A stretch of 33,122 nucleotides of DNA from Planctomycetota bacterium (lineage in GTDB: Bacteria; Planctomycetota; Planctomycetia; Pirellulales; Lacipirellulaceae): contig JAADGV010000129.1 of assembly GCA_013152205.1 (NCBI GenBank), positions 1 through 33,122 of the forward strand, in the 5' to 3' direction. The notes below the pieces were generated by a model, which was not told the origin of the DNA, searched no databases, and saw only the letters and a list, made by a program, of their open reading frames with translations. The position numbers and the translations under genes were made by a program. Below, one piece after another: positions 1 through 8,806 of the stretch. The stretch's first letter is position 1; each line of letters begins with the position of its first letter.

Positions 1-50
1 AAACCCCTGACCAATACGAAGCCGATCACGCCCCGGCAATTGCGGCGTAA
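1..50 (+). CDS. possible C-terminal tail of an upstream gene (partial)
   Basis: Reading from base 3, one frame is open for 15 codons and ends in TAA at 48-50; the peptide ends DHAPAIAA. The downstream DNA looks non-coding. This may be the end of a gene that starts outside the window, but 15 codons are too few to judge and no family can be named. Confidence 0.2.
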   Translation, partial: TPDQYEADHAPAIAA

Positions 51-276
51 AAATTGTCCCGCCCGGTATCCGTCAATCTTGGGCTATCGCATTCTTTCAA
101 TTCAAAATACTCCGTGTCCCCTGTGGCTCCGTGGTGAAATTCCGCTCTTGTATTCATTTTGATGTAAAAAATACGAAAAACAGACATGAGATTAGCGGTT
201 TCTTCTTTCAAAAAAAGTGTCGAGAAAACAAGCTTTGACAGGTTTGTTTTACAACGAGGGAAAAAGCGAGTAGAAA
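51..276. other. intergenic region upstream of the GH127 gene
   Basis: No credible gene. It holds a fragment typical of repeated intergenic DNA (ccctgtggctccgtggtgaa, 119-138) and a TTGACA hexamer at 235-240, but I find no convincing -10 box at the right distance. A GAGGG at 256-260 lies rather far from the ATG at 277 to be a good ribosome binding site. Confidence 0.4.
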
Positions 277-2133
277 ATGAAAAAACTATTGATCGTTGAG
301 ATGGCATTGCTAGGGTTGATGATGGCTTCTGTACGGGCTGATGCCCCTGGCAGCCAAGCGGGCATTTCCGCAAAGGCCCCTGGACTTACGTCGGTCGAGC
401 TGGGGGATATCAAGGTCGAGGGGGAGATCGGGCGGCGGATCGACGCCATGCTTGAAGAGAATCTTCTACGGGTGGACATGGATGGCGATTTTCTCTCTCC
501 GTTCTTGAATCAAGAAACGAAAAACAAGTATATCGGGATGGGTAAGATGCTGTTGGCTCTTGTCCAGTATGAAAAATACACCGGTGGAAAACCTGAGGTG
601 AGCAAGCTGAAAAACCACGTCCTGAGTACCTTGGCAGAGACACAGGGCGAGGATGGGTATATCGGACTTTTCAACGGCGTTTCAATTCCTAAGCGGATGA
701 CCGAGCAGTGGTCTTCGCATGAACTTTCTTATATCACCCAAGGATTTGTTCAAGACTACCTAATCAATGGAAACAAAGAGTCCCTTGAAGTTGCGAAGAA
801 AGCAGCCGATTTTCTTCTTGCCAATTTCGACCAGCGCAAGGATAAGTCGATTGCTTGGTGGAAAGTTCACTTTCTTGGCCAGACGACCGCTATGATCTGG
901 CTGTATGAGGCCACCGGCGACAAAAAGTATTTGGATTTTGTTAACAACACCCTGGAAGTTCCGCACTGGGATCCCGCGATTCAATCACATACCTATACGC
1001 ATCTTTCTCATAACCTCGAACAGCTATACCTCTATCGCATAACCAAAGACCCCAATTTACTGAAGGCCACAGACAAGGTGATCCACTTCATTTCAGAGGG
1101 GGATGGTATGCTTGCCACTGGTGGGGTGTCGCTGTTTGAACAATGGCACAGTACGCAGGAGTGCAATGGAAAATCGGCGGAGAGCTGTGCAACTGCCTAC
1201 ATGTTGCGGCTTTTGTCTGAGTGTATGCTCATCGAACCACGTTCTATCTATGGTGATATGAATGAGCGCATTATTCACAATGCGCTGAAGGCGTCTCAAT
1301 CGCCAGACGGGCGTAGATTGCGCTACTTCACCCCAGCTGAAGGGCCGCGAAAATACTATGAAAAGGAAACTTACTGTTGTCCCAACAACCTGCGGCGAAT
1401 TATGCCGGAGATTTCGACCATGATTTACTACTCGCAGAATGACGAGCCGGGCCTGATTGTCGATCAATATATTCCCTCTGAAGGCCAGGTCGTGCTTTCC
1501 GATGGAACAAAGGTTGGGGTTAAGCAGGTGACCGACTATCCTTCTGCCGCCACGACCGCTATTTCGATTGACCCAGAAAAGGCGATGGATTTTTCTGTTC
1601 AGTTACGTATTCCTTCCTGGTGTGGTGAAAAGGCTTCTCAAGTTTATGTGAACGATGAGTTGCTCGAAGATGTTGTTGGCGGACAGTACTATAAAATCAC
1701 TCGCAACTGGAAAAAAGGGGATGTTGTCCGAGTCAAATTTCCGTTCGACTGGCATGTCGTCAAGGGACGGAAAAATCAGTCGGGTACCTACGCGGTCATG
1801 CGCGGCCCGACTGTTTATGCGATCAATCCCGAGTACAACGAGGCGATGTCCCGTCGTGTTCCTCCACAAACCCGGTACCGAATCACCATTGATCCCGACA
1901 CGCTGAAAACCGAGCCGCCCAAGGTCGTTGATGGCGTCGAGTTTCAAGCTGCCACGGTCGATGGCTGGTCGCAATGGTGGACTCTCGGCCCCGCTGGCCA
2001 CCGTAGTAAGCCCGACTTGAAATTAACGCTCACCGAGTTCGCTGACCCGGGCGGTGAGTGGATCTATTTTAGAATCAAACCCGGCAGCAGTCGTGTTGTG
2101 GAGGATGAACTTTTCGTTCCTAAAGCCAAGTAG
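277..2133 (+). CDS. secreted glycoside hydrolase family 127 (DUF1680) protein, beta-L-arabinofuranosidase-like
   Basis: A 618-residue exported protein. Residues 1-21 form a signal peptide ending SVRA. The body matches the GH127/DUF1680 alpha/alpha-barrel family, which removes beta-L-arabinofuranose from plant or algal glycans using a zinc-bound cysteine nucleophile. The family's zinc ligands can be placed by eye: E302 and C304 in AESC, and C367-C368 in ETYCCPNN. E288 sits where the acid/base glutamate (E322 of HypBA1) is expected. The CCPNN form departs from the usual CCPPN. A C-terminal beta-rich region (about 400-610) follows. It stands alone, convergent with ppc, with no transporter or other hydrolase beside it, so the exact substrate cannot be read from context. 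Family assignment is firm; substrate is open. Confidence 0.88.
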   Translation: MKKLLIVEMALLGLMMASVRADAPGSQAGISAKAPGLTSVELGDIKVEGEIGRRIDAMLEENLLRVDMDGDFLSPFLNQETKNKYIGMGKMLLALVQYEKYTGGKPEVSKLKNHVLSTLAETQGEDGYIGLFNGVSIPKRMTEQWSSHELSYITQGFVQDYLINGNKESLEVAKKAADFLLANFDQRKDKSIAWWKVHFLGQTTAMIWLYEATGDKKYLDFVNNTLEVPHWDPAIQSHTYTHLSHNLEQLYLYRITKDPNLLKATDKVIHFISEGDGMLATGGVSLFEQWHSTQECNGKSAESCATAYMLRLLSECMLIEPRSIYGDMNERIIHNALKASQSPDGRRLRYFTPAEGPRKYYEKETYCCPNNLRRIMPEISTMIYYSQNDEPGLIVDQYIPSEGQVVLSDGTKVGVKQVTDYPSAATTAISIDPEKAMDFSVQLRIPSWCGEKASQVYVNDELLEDVVGGQYYKITRNWKKGDVVRVKFPFDWHVVKGRKNQSGTYAVMRGPTVYAINPEYNEAMSRRVPPQTRYRITIDPDTLKTEPPKVVDGVEFQAATVDGWSQWWTLGPAGHRSKPDLKLTLTEFADPGGEWIYFRIKPGSSRVVEDELFVPKAK

Positions 2134-2144
2134 GAACTAGCCTA

Positions 2145-2207
2145 GATTCGTTAGCGGTGTCGGCCACGGCATCATCCCGTAGAACACTTTTTGCAAACAG
2201 AAAAAGG
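2145..2207. repeat. dispersed 62-63-nt intergenic repeat, copy 1
   Basis: Begins gattcgttagcggtgtcggc and closely matches 11587-11648. A shorter relative (cgttagcggtggcggccacg) starts at 23577. It lies in the convergent gap between the GH127 gene and ppc. Function is unknown. Confidence 0.6.
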
Positions 2208-2263
2208 TACGACCATATAGTACCACTGTCTCGGTGGAACGGAACACTCAAATGACAAATACT

Positions 2264-5017
2264 CTAGCCACTTGTCCGCATCCCCGAGGCAAGCCCGTTG
2301 ATAGTCAAACGTATCAGATGCCGCAGCTCTTCGGCCTGCTCCTCGTTGCTGTCAGAGCAACTTCGCGATCGGCGCAAAAGTTCGATCTGAACTAGATTCA
2401 AAGGATCGATGTACCGGTTTCGCATGCGGATCGATTCCTTGAGCCACGGCGTGCCATCGATCAATTCGTCGTTCTCGGTGATTGCGAGAATAGCATCACG
2501 AGTCCGGTGAAACTCCTCGGCAATCATGGCTTCGATCCGTGCAAGGAGCTCCGTATCGTCTGCCATTTCTGCATACTGCCCAGCGATACCAAGGTCGGTT
2601 TTAGCCAACGCTAGCTCCGCATTGTCGACGGTCGCTCGAAAGAAGGGCCAATCGCGATACATCGAACGAAGAAGTTGGAGCAATTCTGCGTCCTCAAGAA
2701 TCTCAGCCGCTGCGGTTCCGAATCCATACCAAGCAGGGATTAGACAGCGGCATTGCGTCCAAGAGAAAACCCAAGGAATGGCACGCAAGTCGTCCAGGTT
2801 ACCGCCGCCACGGCGTCTGGAAGGACGCGAGCCGATTGGTAATTGCTCGACCTCAGAGATCGGTGTGGCTTGCCGGAAAAAATCGACAAAGCCGGGTTGC
2901 TCGACCAGTTCGCGATACTTGTGATACGAAGTATCCGACAACTTCGCCATGATATCCACCCAGTCTTCCCGGTCGGGAGTCGAGGGCTCGCCGCAGGCAA
3001 GCAGCGACGACCACACCACCTGCTCTAGGTGTCGATGGGCGATGATCGGATCGTCGTAACGATCAGCAAGCACTTCGCCTTGTTCCGTCAGCCGAAGCGA
3101 CCCATGGAAAGTTCCACCTGGCAACGAAAGAATACCTCTCGCCGCAGGCCCACCGCCGCGGCCCAAAGAACCTCCGCGGCCATGAAAGAAGGTCAACTCC
3201 ACGCCATAGCCCGCTGCGGCCGCATGGAGTTTTTGTTGCGCCTCGTACAACGACCAACAAGCCGAAAGGTAACCGCCACCTTTCGTGCTGTCCGAGTACC
3301 CAATCATCACGATTTGGCGATCTCCCTGCTGACGCAGGTGTTCGCGGTACTCCGGAATATCGAGTAAGTCGGCGAGGATGGCTGGCCCTTGTTGCAGATC
3401 GTTGATGGTCTCGAACAGCGGAACGATCGGAAGATGAGCAAGCGGGTCGCCTTCGGCCGCATCCGACGCCGTCAATCGCCATAGCCAGAGCACGGCGAGT
3501 ACGTCGCTCGGGGCGTTCGTCATACTAATCACATGTCCGCCCAACGCTTGGTGCCCAAACGACTTCACAACTCGATGCAAGAGTCGAAAAAGATCGAGCG
3601 TCTCTTGAGCTGTTTCCGAAAGCCCCTCGATTTTCTCCTGGTCTGCCGCATGAACCCTCTCGCCGAGAGTGCTAAGCAGAATTTTTTGCCGCTCAATCTC
3701 ATCCAGTGCCTCGGGGTCGGCACACAGGTTGAGTTTTTGCAAGAGTTCGTTCAATACCTCTCGGTATTGGCGTGCGTCCTGCCGAACGTCAAGTCGCGCC
3801 AAATGAAAACCAAAAATATGACTCCGATCTAGCCAAGTTCGAATCTCCTCGGAAAAAAGCTTTCCACCCGGCGACTGTTCGACCGCATCAAGGAGCGTCG
3901 ACACATCCCCAGCCAATTCCGACGGAGACGCATAAGCACCTTCGGTTAAGTCGCCATCGATACCCATCAACTGTGTTTGCCGTAGACGCCAGCGGATTAC
4001 ACCAATCCAGCGACGACACTCCTCGTCTAGCGCAATCCCTGAAACTTCTTTCTCCAAATGCGGCCATAATTGGAAAGCTGCGGACAGAGGATTGCTCAGA
4101 GTATCTCCAAGCTGCAATTGACGCTGAGACAGGGTGAGAGAATCAAATAGTTCATCACAGGTTGCCAAATGGAAATCGAGAGCCGCATGACGCAGCCAAA
4201 CAAACGTTTGCTCGGTAACCTCTGCCGTCACCCCCGGGTGACCATCACGATCGCCGCCGATCCAGGAGCCAAACGTCACACAGGGTTGAATCCGCAACTG
4301 ATTTTCGGGAAACGCTTCAGACAACGAACCGCGAAACTCTCGCATGATCTGGGGGAGAACTTTCCAAAGCACCGGCTTGATCGAAAGGCCCCGTCGAACC
4401 TCCTGTATGATCGAGGGTCGCCAAGGGCGAATGACATCGGTTTGCCAAAGCTTGGCCAACTCGGCTCGAATTAGTTGCTGTGTTCGTTCTCGTTTTTCCG
4501 GGAGTTGATCGGTGTCAGAATCCCTTAGCAATTCGCGGATCTTTCGCAGCTTGCCACGAACCGATCGGCGCTTCGCCTCCGTTGGGTGGGCGGTGAAAAC
4601 CAACTCGATGTGCAACTGATCAAGTAACTGCTGCGTCTCGCTTATCGGCCTACCGGCCAGTTTCAAACGCTGCACTGCTTCGCGGATCGACTCGCCACGT
4701 GCCTTGGGGAAAACGTTTCGCTCGCGTTCGTGCAAAACTCGCACACGCTGGCGATCCTCAGAAAGATTCATGATGTCGAGAAAAATGCTGAAGGCGCGGA
4801 TAACCATCCGAAGCTGACCATTGCTCAGCAAGGCTATGAACTGAGCCGTCTTCGGTCCGGTTTCATGTCGCCCGCTTCGACCGTCCCAAGCAAGCCGACG
4901 CAGATCCTCGACAATCTGCAAGGAATCCCCCCCCGCAATTTCCCGAATCGTGTCGCCAAGCATTTCACCGAGAGACGCGATCTCTTCTCGCAGCAGGGTT
5001 TCCTGTTTCTCATCCAT
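2264..5017 (-). CDS. ppc: phosphoenolpyruvate carboxylase
   Basis: Catalyses PEP + HCO3- to oxaloacetate + Pi, the anaplerotic entry to the TCA cycle. Counting from the GTG at 5023, the full set of PEPC motifs is present: VFTAHPTE with catalytic His146, GSWIGGDRDGHPG at 251-264, ARLDVRQD at 409-416, MIGYSDSTKGGG at 573-584, the flexible loop FHGRGGSLGRGGGP at 613-626, and a C-terminal NGLASGMRTSG matching the family end. Length (917-919) is normal. The ATG at 5017 is preferred; a GTG two codons earlier is possible, and GAGGAAG lies just upstream. The start overlaps the stop of the SulP gene by 8 nt, which suggests translational coupling. With carbonic anhydrase and a candidate bicarbonate carrier upstream, this enzyme probably uses the imported or hydrated HCO3-. 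Confidence 0.97.
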   Translation of the reverse strand: MDEKQETLLREEIASLGEMLGDTIREIAGGDSLQIVEDLRRLAWDGRSGRHETGPKTAQFIALLSNGQLRMVIRAFSIFLDIMNLSEDRQRVRVLHERERNVFPKARGESIREAVQRLKLAGRPISETQQLLDQLHIELVFTAHPTEAKRRSVRGKLRKIRELLRDSDTDQLPEKRERTQQLIRAELAKLWQTDVIRPWRPSIIQEVRRGLSIKPVLWKVLPQIMREFRGSLSEAFPENQLRIQPCVTFGSWIGGDRDGHPGVTAEVTEQTFVWLRHAALDFHLATCDELFDSLTLSQRQLQLGDTLSNPLSAAFQLWPHLEKEVSGIALDEECRRWIGVIRWRLRQTQLMGIDGDLTEGAYASPSELAGDVSTLLDAVEQSPGGKLFSEEIRTWLDRSHIFGFHLARLDVRQDARQYREVLNELLQKLNLCADPEALDEIERQKILLSTLGERVHAADQEKIEGLSETAQETLDLFRLLHRVVKSFGHQALGGHVISMTNAPSDVLAVLWLWRLTASDAAEGDPLAHLPIVPLFETINDLQQGPAILADLLDIPEYREHLRQQGDRQIVMIGYSDSTKGGGYLSACWSLYEAQQKLHAAAAGYGVELTFFHGRGGSLGRGGGPAARGILSLPGGTFHGSLRLTEQGEVLADRYDDPIIAHRHLEQVVWSSLLACGEPSTPDREDWVDIMAKLSDTSYHKYRELVEQPGFVDFFRQATPISEVEQLPIGSRPSRRRGGGNLDDLRAIPWVFSWTQCRCLIPAWYGFGTAAAEILEDAELLQLLRSMYRDWPFFRATVDNAELALAKTDLGIAGQYAEMADDTELLARIEAMIAEEFHRTRDAILAITENDELIDGTPWLKESIRMRNRYIDPLNLVQIELLRRSRSCSDSNEEQAEELRHLIRLTINGLASGMRTSG

Positions 5018-7028
5018 CCGCACTAACTTCCTCTAGTTGCGATTCATTTTGGGGCCCAATATCCTTCTTTTGATAGAAGCTATTATGCAACGATTCCCAA
5101 TCGATGACCAGTGTGCCACCGCTGCCTTCATGCTGTTTAGCCCAATTCTTGAGCAGATCAAGACATGCATGATCGATATAACTAAGTTGCCCGAAATCTA
5201 CGTGCAATTCCACATCCCCAGGCACCCGCTCCAACTCTTCGGCCAGCACCGGAAGCCGAATAAACGTCGCCGTTCCATTGAGGCTCAGGGTCGCCTTTCG
5301 ATTTGCCTCATCGACCTCCAAATCCACGACCAAATGCGAAAAAGTATACAGAAGCTTTGCCGCAGACAGACAGACCCCAGTGATCACGCCGGTCAGCAGA
5401 TCGGTGCAAACAATTGCCGTGATGGTGGCGGCATAGATGGCAACCTCTCCCCAACCATACTTCCACAACTCTCGGATCACCTGGATGTTGATAAGTTTGT
5501 AGCCAATGTAGACAAGCATGGCCGCCAAAGCGGCTGTGGGGATCATACGAAGGATGAAGGCCAGCAGCGACACAAAAACCAACAGCCACAGGCCGTGCAG
5601 AATGGTCGAGAGGCGTGTCTTTGCGCCGGCTTCGATATTCGCAGAACTTCGCACAATGACACCTGCCATAGGCAACGCGCCCAACATGCCGCAAATGATA
5701 TTTCCAACTCCTTGCGCGATGAGTTCCTTGTCGTAGTTTGTAGGCGTGCCAGGCTGCATTTGGTCGACGGCGGTGGCCGTAAGCAACGTCTGGGCACTAG
5801 TCACGACCGCCAGCAGGATACCCGCCTGCAAAACGACGCCCAGCGAAATCGATTGGAGAACTATCAGCGAAGGAAGGTGGATTTCGCTCCACAAGTTGTC
5901 TGGCACTTCCACATAAAGTATCGGGAGTTTCAGTATCGTGGCTACAGCAGTGGCAATCACCACAGCGACCAGCGGCGCAGGAACCAGCTTGAGCCCTGCC
6001 GGAGAAAATGCTTTCCAGCAGATAAGTGCTAGAATCGTCAGCAATCCGATCTTGGCTGCCCAATCATGATTTTTGAGTTCGCCTAGAACTGTCCTCAAAC
6101 CCTGCTCAACTTCTGCCTGCGAGGCGCGCACTCTTCCTACGTTCCCTTCCACCAAATCGTCGAGGGCCGTTTTGCTTTGCTCTAAAAGCTTTGTGGTAAC
6201 CTCTTTCAGGCGAGCAGGATCGCGCACGATCTCAGAGACACCCTGCTCTTCCAATTGTTTCGCAAGGACAACGAAACGATTGGACAACTCCTTCTGCCAT
6301 ATCGCAAGCGGCATAAGTTGCGACGCATCCGGAAGCGAGGCTTCCGAGTGGTGGACCTCATGATCATGTCCCGGAGCCATCGCCGTTGCAGGAATCTGCT
6401 CGGCTGCCAACTCTCGCAATTGCACCTGCTCTTCATGCAACGCCCCGAACTGATTGAGTAGGTCGCGTCGAGAACTTCGTTCTGCAACCGTGCCCAAGTC
6501 GGGTATCGGCAACCCCTTCTGGATCGCTTCGGGAATCGACAATAAATTTTGGATGCCGTTGCCCTTCGGAGTGTCGTCCACCATGACATGAAACTGGCTC
6601 GACAAAATCAATACGCCAATTCCGGCAAGCATGCCGTGAATGACCGCCGGCGAGACGGCTCGGAACCAACGGCCAGAGCGCAGCACACCCGCAAGCAACT
6701 GCAAAGCACCACCAACCAAAACGGCCATGCCAAGAACTTCCAGCCCATGTTTCTGTACCAATTCGTAGATAATCACCGTCAGGCCAGCGGCAGGGCCGCT
6801 CACCTGAAGCGGAGCCCCTGCAATCCAGCCAACGAGAAGCCCGCCAACGATTCCCGTGATAAGCCCCGCTGCTACCGGAACACCCGACGCAATCGCAATT
6901 CCCATACAAAGCGGCAAAGCAACAAGAAAAACAACGATCGAGGCCAGGAAGTCCGGCTTCGGAGCAGAGAACATACCAGCAGGTCCTGCTGCCTTTTTTT
7001 CCGTTGCTGTATTGGTTTCGCTATTCAT
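5010..7028 (-). CDS. SulP-family anion transporter with STAS domain, candidate bicarbonate transporter
   Basis: A 672-residue inner-membrane protein. Hydrophobic spans lie at about 28-150 and 325-565, with the SulP-type PLCMGIAIASGVP motif at 39-51. A C-terminal STAS domain follows (about 570-655). SulP proteins carry sulfate, bicarbonate or other anions. Bicarbonate is inferred here because a beta-carbonic anhydrase lies upstream and HCO3--using PEP carboxylase overlaps its 3' end. Between the spans sits a hydrophilic insert of about 170 residues (152-323) that is rich in Glu and Gln, with a histidine cluster HDHEVHH at 221-227. That insert is much longer than the usual loop. Start ATG at 7028; no strong Shine-Dalgarno. 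Family is sure, substrate is inference. Confidence 0.93.
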   Translation of the reverse strand: MNSETNTATEKKAAGPAGMFSAPKPDFLASIVVFLVALPLCMGIAIASGVPVAAGLITGIVGGLLVGWIAGAPLQVSGPAAGLTVIIYELVQKHGLEVLGMAVLVGGALQLLAGVLRSGRWFRAVSPAVIHGMLAGIGVLILSSQFHVMVDDTPKGNGIQNLLSIPEAIQKGLPIPDLGTVAERSSRRDLLNQFGALHEEQVQLRELAAEQIPATAMAPGHDHEVHHSEASLPDASQLMPLAIWQKELSNRFVVLAKQLEEQGVSEIVRDPARLKEVTTKLLEQSKTALDDLVEGNVGRVRASQAEVEQGLRTVLGELKNHDWAAKIGLLTILALICWKAFSPAGLKLVPAPLVAVVIATAVATILKLPILYVEVPDNLWSEIHLPSLIVLQSISLGVVLQAGILLAVVTSAQTLLTATAVDQMQPGTPTNYDKELIAQGVGNIICGMLGALPMAGVIVRSSANIEAGAKTRLSTILHGLWLLVFVSLLAFILRMIPTAALAAMLVYIGYKLINIQVIRELWKYGWGEVAIYAATITAIVCTDLLTGVITGVCLSAAKLLYTFSHLVVDLEVDEANRKATLSLNGTATFIRLPVLAEELERVPGDVELHVDFGQLSYIDHACLDLLKNWAKQHEGSGGTLVIDWESLHNSFYQKKDIGPQNESQLEEVSADG

Positions 7029-7424
7029 GTGTATTTCCGTAAAGAATGGTTAGGCAAGGCTGGATGAATCGCTAGTACTACAGCATACGGGCAAGTTAAC
7101 CACTACGACACAACGGGCACCACGTAAATCTAGTGCTTCGTCAACGCTAAAGATTGGGGTTGAGCAAATTAGGGCTCTCGCAAAGAGCCGAGAAATCAAT
7201 CCTTATAAGCTCACACGGCTCCGTAAGGAAATTTGGATCTCGCAGAGATGCTGCGATGGCAGAGCTACAACATTCCAGTTTTCTCTGCTGTCTCTGCGCC
7301 TCTGCGAGACATTCCTTTTTCTTGTTTCCTTTGCGACTTAGCGCCTTTGCGAGAAATTCCTACCTGTTTGGTTGCGGCTCTGCCGCGCTGGGTACTCTGT
7401 GGCTACATAATTAAAGGAAATGCA
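7029..7424. other. 396-nt intergenic region between carbonic anhydrase and SulP genes
   Basis: No gene seen. It contains a 17-nt hairpin at 7173-7189 (GGCTCT, loop of 5, AGAGCC) and a copy of the long repeat (7258-7393). The gap is large for an operon, so SulP-ppc may have their own promoter here; I could not identify one. Confidence 0.5.
7258..7393. repeat. long intergenic repeat family, copy 1
   Basis: Bases 7258-7364 nearly match 24095-24203 (ggcagagctacaacattc, then ctctgctgtctctgcgcctc and tttgcgacttagcgcctttg). Bases 7345-7377 match 33022-33054 inverted with one difference. Bases 7370-7393 match 23996-24019 with two differences. This is a mosaic of repeat modules that recombine in different orders. 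Not coding. Confidence 0.75.
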
Positions 7425-8090
7425 CTAGATGGGGGGCAACTCTCGGGTCGACGAGGGAGTCGCAAAACTCGTTCCTTCGACAGGCTGGAACTGCCCATCT
7501 TTCGGGCAATAGCCAAAGACCTGCCCCGTTTCGAACTTATACACCCACCCATGGATATTCAGCTCTTTGCGACCCAAGGCTGCGGCAACCGTCGGATGCG
7601 TTCGCAGATGCTCGATCTGGACGAGCACATTTTCTTCGACCGTCGCGGTTAAACGAGCAGGACCATCGGTGATGTGCGCGTAGTTTTCGTCGATAATCCG
7701 CTGCGTGGATTCTGCATGACGCAGCCACGACCGAACGGCAGGGAGCTTCGCAAGCTGCGGCTGATCGAGCAAACCACCCATCGCTCCACAATGCGAATGG
7801 CCGCAAATAATAATGTCTTTGACCCCCAACACAGCCACCGCATATTCGATCGTTGCCGACTCGCCACCCTCGACCGCTCCATACGGCGGGACAATGTTCC
7901 CAGCGTTCCTTAGAATAAATAATTCTCCAGGTTCAGTCTGGGTAAGCAAGTTAGGATCGATACGAGAATCAGAACAGGTGATAAACAAGGCCAACGGCTG
8001 TTGACCATCCTTCAAATGCTCGAAGAGACGTTGCTTGGAACTGAAAATGTCATTTTGGAACTGATGAATACCATCAACTAATTTCTGCAT
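7425..8090 (-). CDS. beta-class carbonic anhydrase
   Basis: Interconverts CO2 and HCO3- in the cytoplasm. The 221-residue length is typical. Zinc ligands are visible: Cys39, His98 and Cys101 (CSDSR at 39-43, [10 protein letters not shown] at 97-106), with the Asp41-Arg43 dyad that controls access to the metal. This is the bacterial beta-CA type often found beside SulP carriers. It is first in a minus-strand order CA, SulP, ppc, with 396 nt before SulP. The combination suggests supply of bicarbonate for PEP carboxylation or retention of CO2. The start is the ATG at 8090; no strong ribosome binding site is visible. Confidence 0.95.
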   Translation of the reverse strand: MQKLVDGIHQFQNDIFSSKQRLFEHLKDGQQPLALFITCSDSRIDPNLLTQTEPGELFILRNAGNIVPPYGAVEGGESATIEYAVAVLGVKDIIICGHSHCGAMGGLLDQPQLAKLPAVRSWLRHAESTQRIIDENYAHITDGPARLTATVEENVLVQIEHLRTHPTVAAALGRKELNIHGWVYKFETGQVFGYCPKDGQFQPVEGTSFATPSSTRELPPI

Positions 8091-8139
8091 GTGTAGTACC
8101 TCTATGGTCTGAGGCGGCGGTTTTTTGAAAACTCAATCC

Positions 8140-8219
8140 GTAGGCCAAAAGAAGCCTACAAAAAACCACAGCCGCTCTCTCTTGGCGAGAAAGGTGAAAA
8201 CTGACTGACAAAGCAGTCA
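8140..8219. repeat. two short inverted repeats in the carbonic anhydrase leader
   Basis: GTAGGC at 8140-8145 pairs with GCCTAC at 8154-8159 (8-nt loop), and TGACTG at 8202-8207 pairs with CAGTCA at 8214-8219. Both are upstream of the carbonic anhydrase start. Neither has a clear terminator T-tract in the minus direction. Either could be part of the end of the small gene upstream or of the leader. Confidence 0.35.
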
Positions 8220-8278
8220 AAGGAATACATTTAGCGAGTATGCAATGCGACCAGCGGGCAGCATCAAGGCGCAACAGG

Positions 8279-8629
8279 CTAAGTTAGAAGCGGCGCACGG
8301 AGGCCATTCGCAAGCCGGTGTCCAACAATCGACGGGAGACGTCCCGCATAGGAAGCGATCTGATGAAGTCGGATATCTGTTGAACGAGACCAACTGAAGT
8401 TGCTACGATGGCGATCGTTTGCACGACGACGTGTTGTCGAGCTAACCACCAGTTCTTTCGCCGAACTCTCGCCATCCCCATGGCAAGGACACTCCCCTTC
8501 TGCCGTCTCCATGCAAGTCAGCAGCGCAAACTGAGGAAGCGGCATGAGAACAAGAGCAAACAAACAAACCGACACGCCAGCAAGCCGCGAAAAAGTCAGC
8601 CGTGTTATCGATCGTGCTTCAAGTGCCAT
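8279..8629 (-). CDS. small secreted or membrane-anchored Cys protein, unknown function
   Basis: I do not recognise a named family. From the ATG at 8629 it codes for 116 residues: a hydrophobic segment at about 16-38, then a short cysteine/histidine patch (C39, C47, C49, H50 in TCMETAEGECPCHG), then a basic tail ending in GHRLANGLRAPLLT. That ending resembles small planctomycete proteins of unknown role as I remember them; this cannot be checked here. The frame stays open to a GTG at 8710, but the ATG at 8629 has a GAGAAG upstream. It is the last gene of a minus-strand group with a Met-rich protein and a YHS protein, so a metal-related role is possible but only inferred from neighbours. Confidence 0.5.
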   Translation of the reverse strand: MALEARSITRLTFSRLAGVSVCLFALVLMPLPQFALLTCMETAEGECPCHGDGESSAKELVVSSTTRRRANDRHRSNFSWSRSTDIRLHQIASYAGRLPSIVGHRLANGLRAPLLT

Positions 8630-8806
8630 CAACGTCTTCTCTTGCTTGCTTGGAAAAACAGGCTCTTCGGGTATTTTTAGTGGCTGAAGAACCGAAAAAA
8701 TAGATCGCACCTTTGTTTTATCGCCATCGACCCCTATTTAGATAGGCCAATTGTACGATAACTCAGCGACAACGTCAAAACCGGATTTGCCCGTGTCACG
8801 CGGGTG

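Noticed and set aside
2264..2924. Plus-strand open frames across ppc (for example 2526-2924)
   Set aside because: All are antisense to conserved PEP carboxylase sequence and carry no recognisable motif.
5037..6032. 331-codon open frame on the + strand opposite the SulP gene
   Set aside because: It mirrors a clear SulP membrane protein; its product is Gln/His/Arg-rich with no domain-like pattern, as expected for an antisense shadow.
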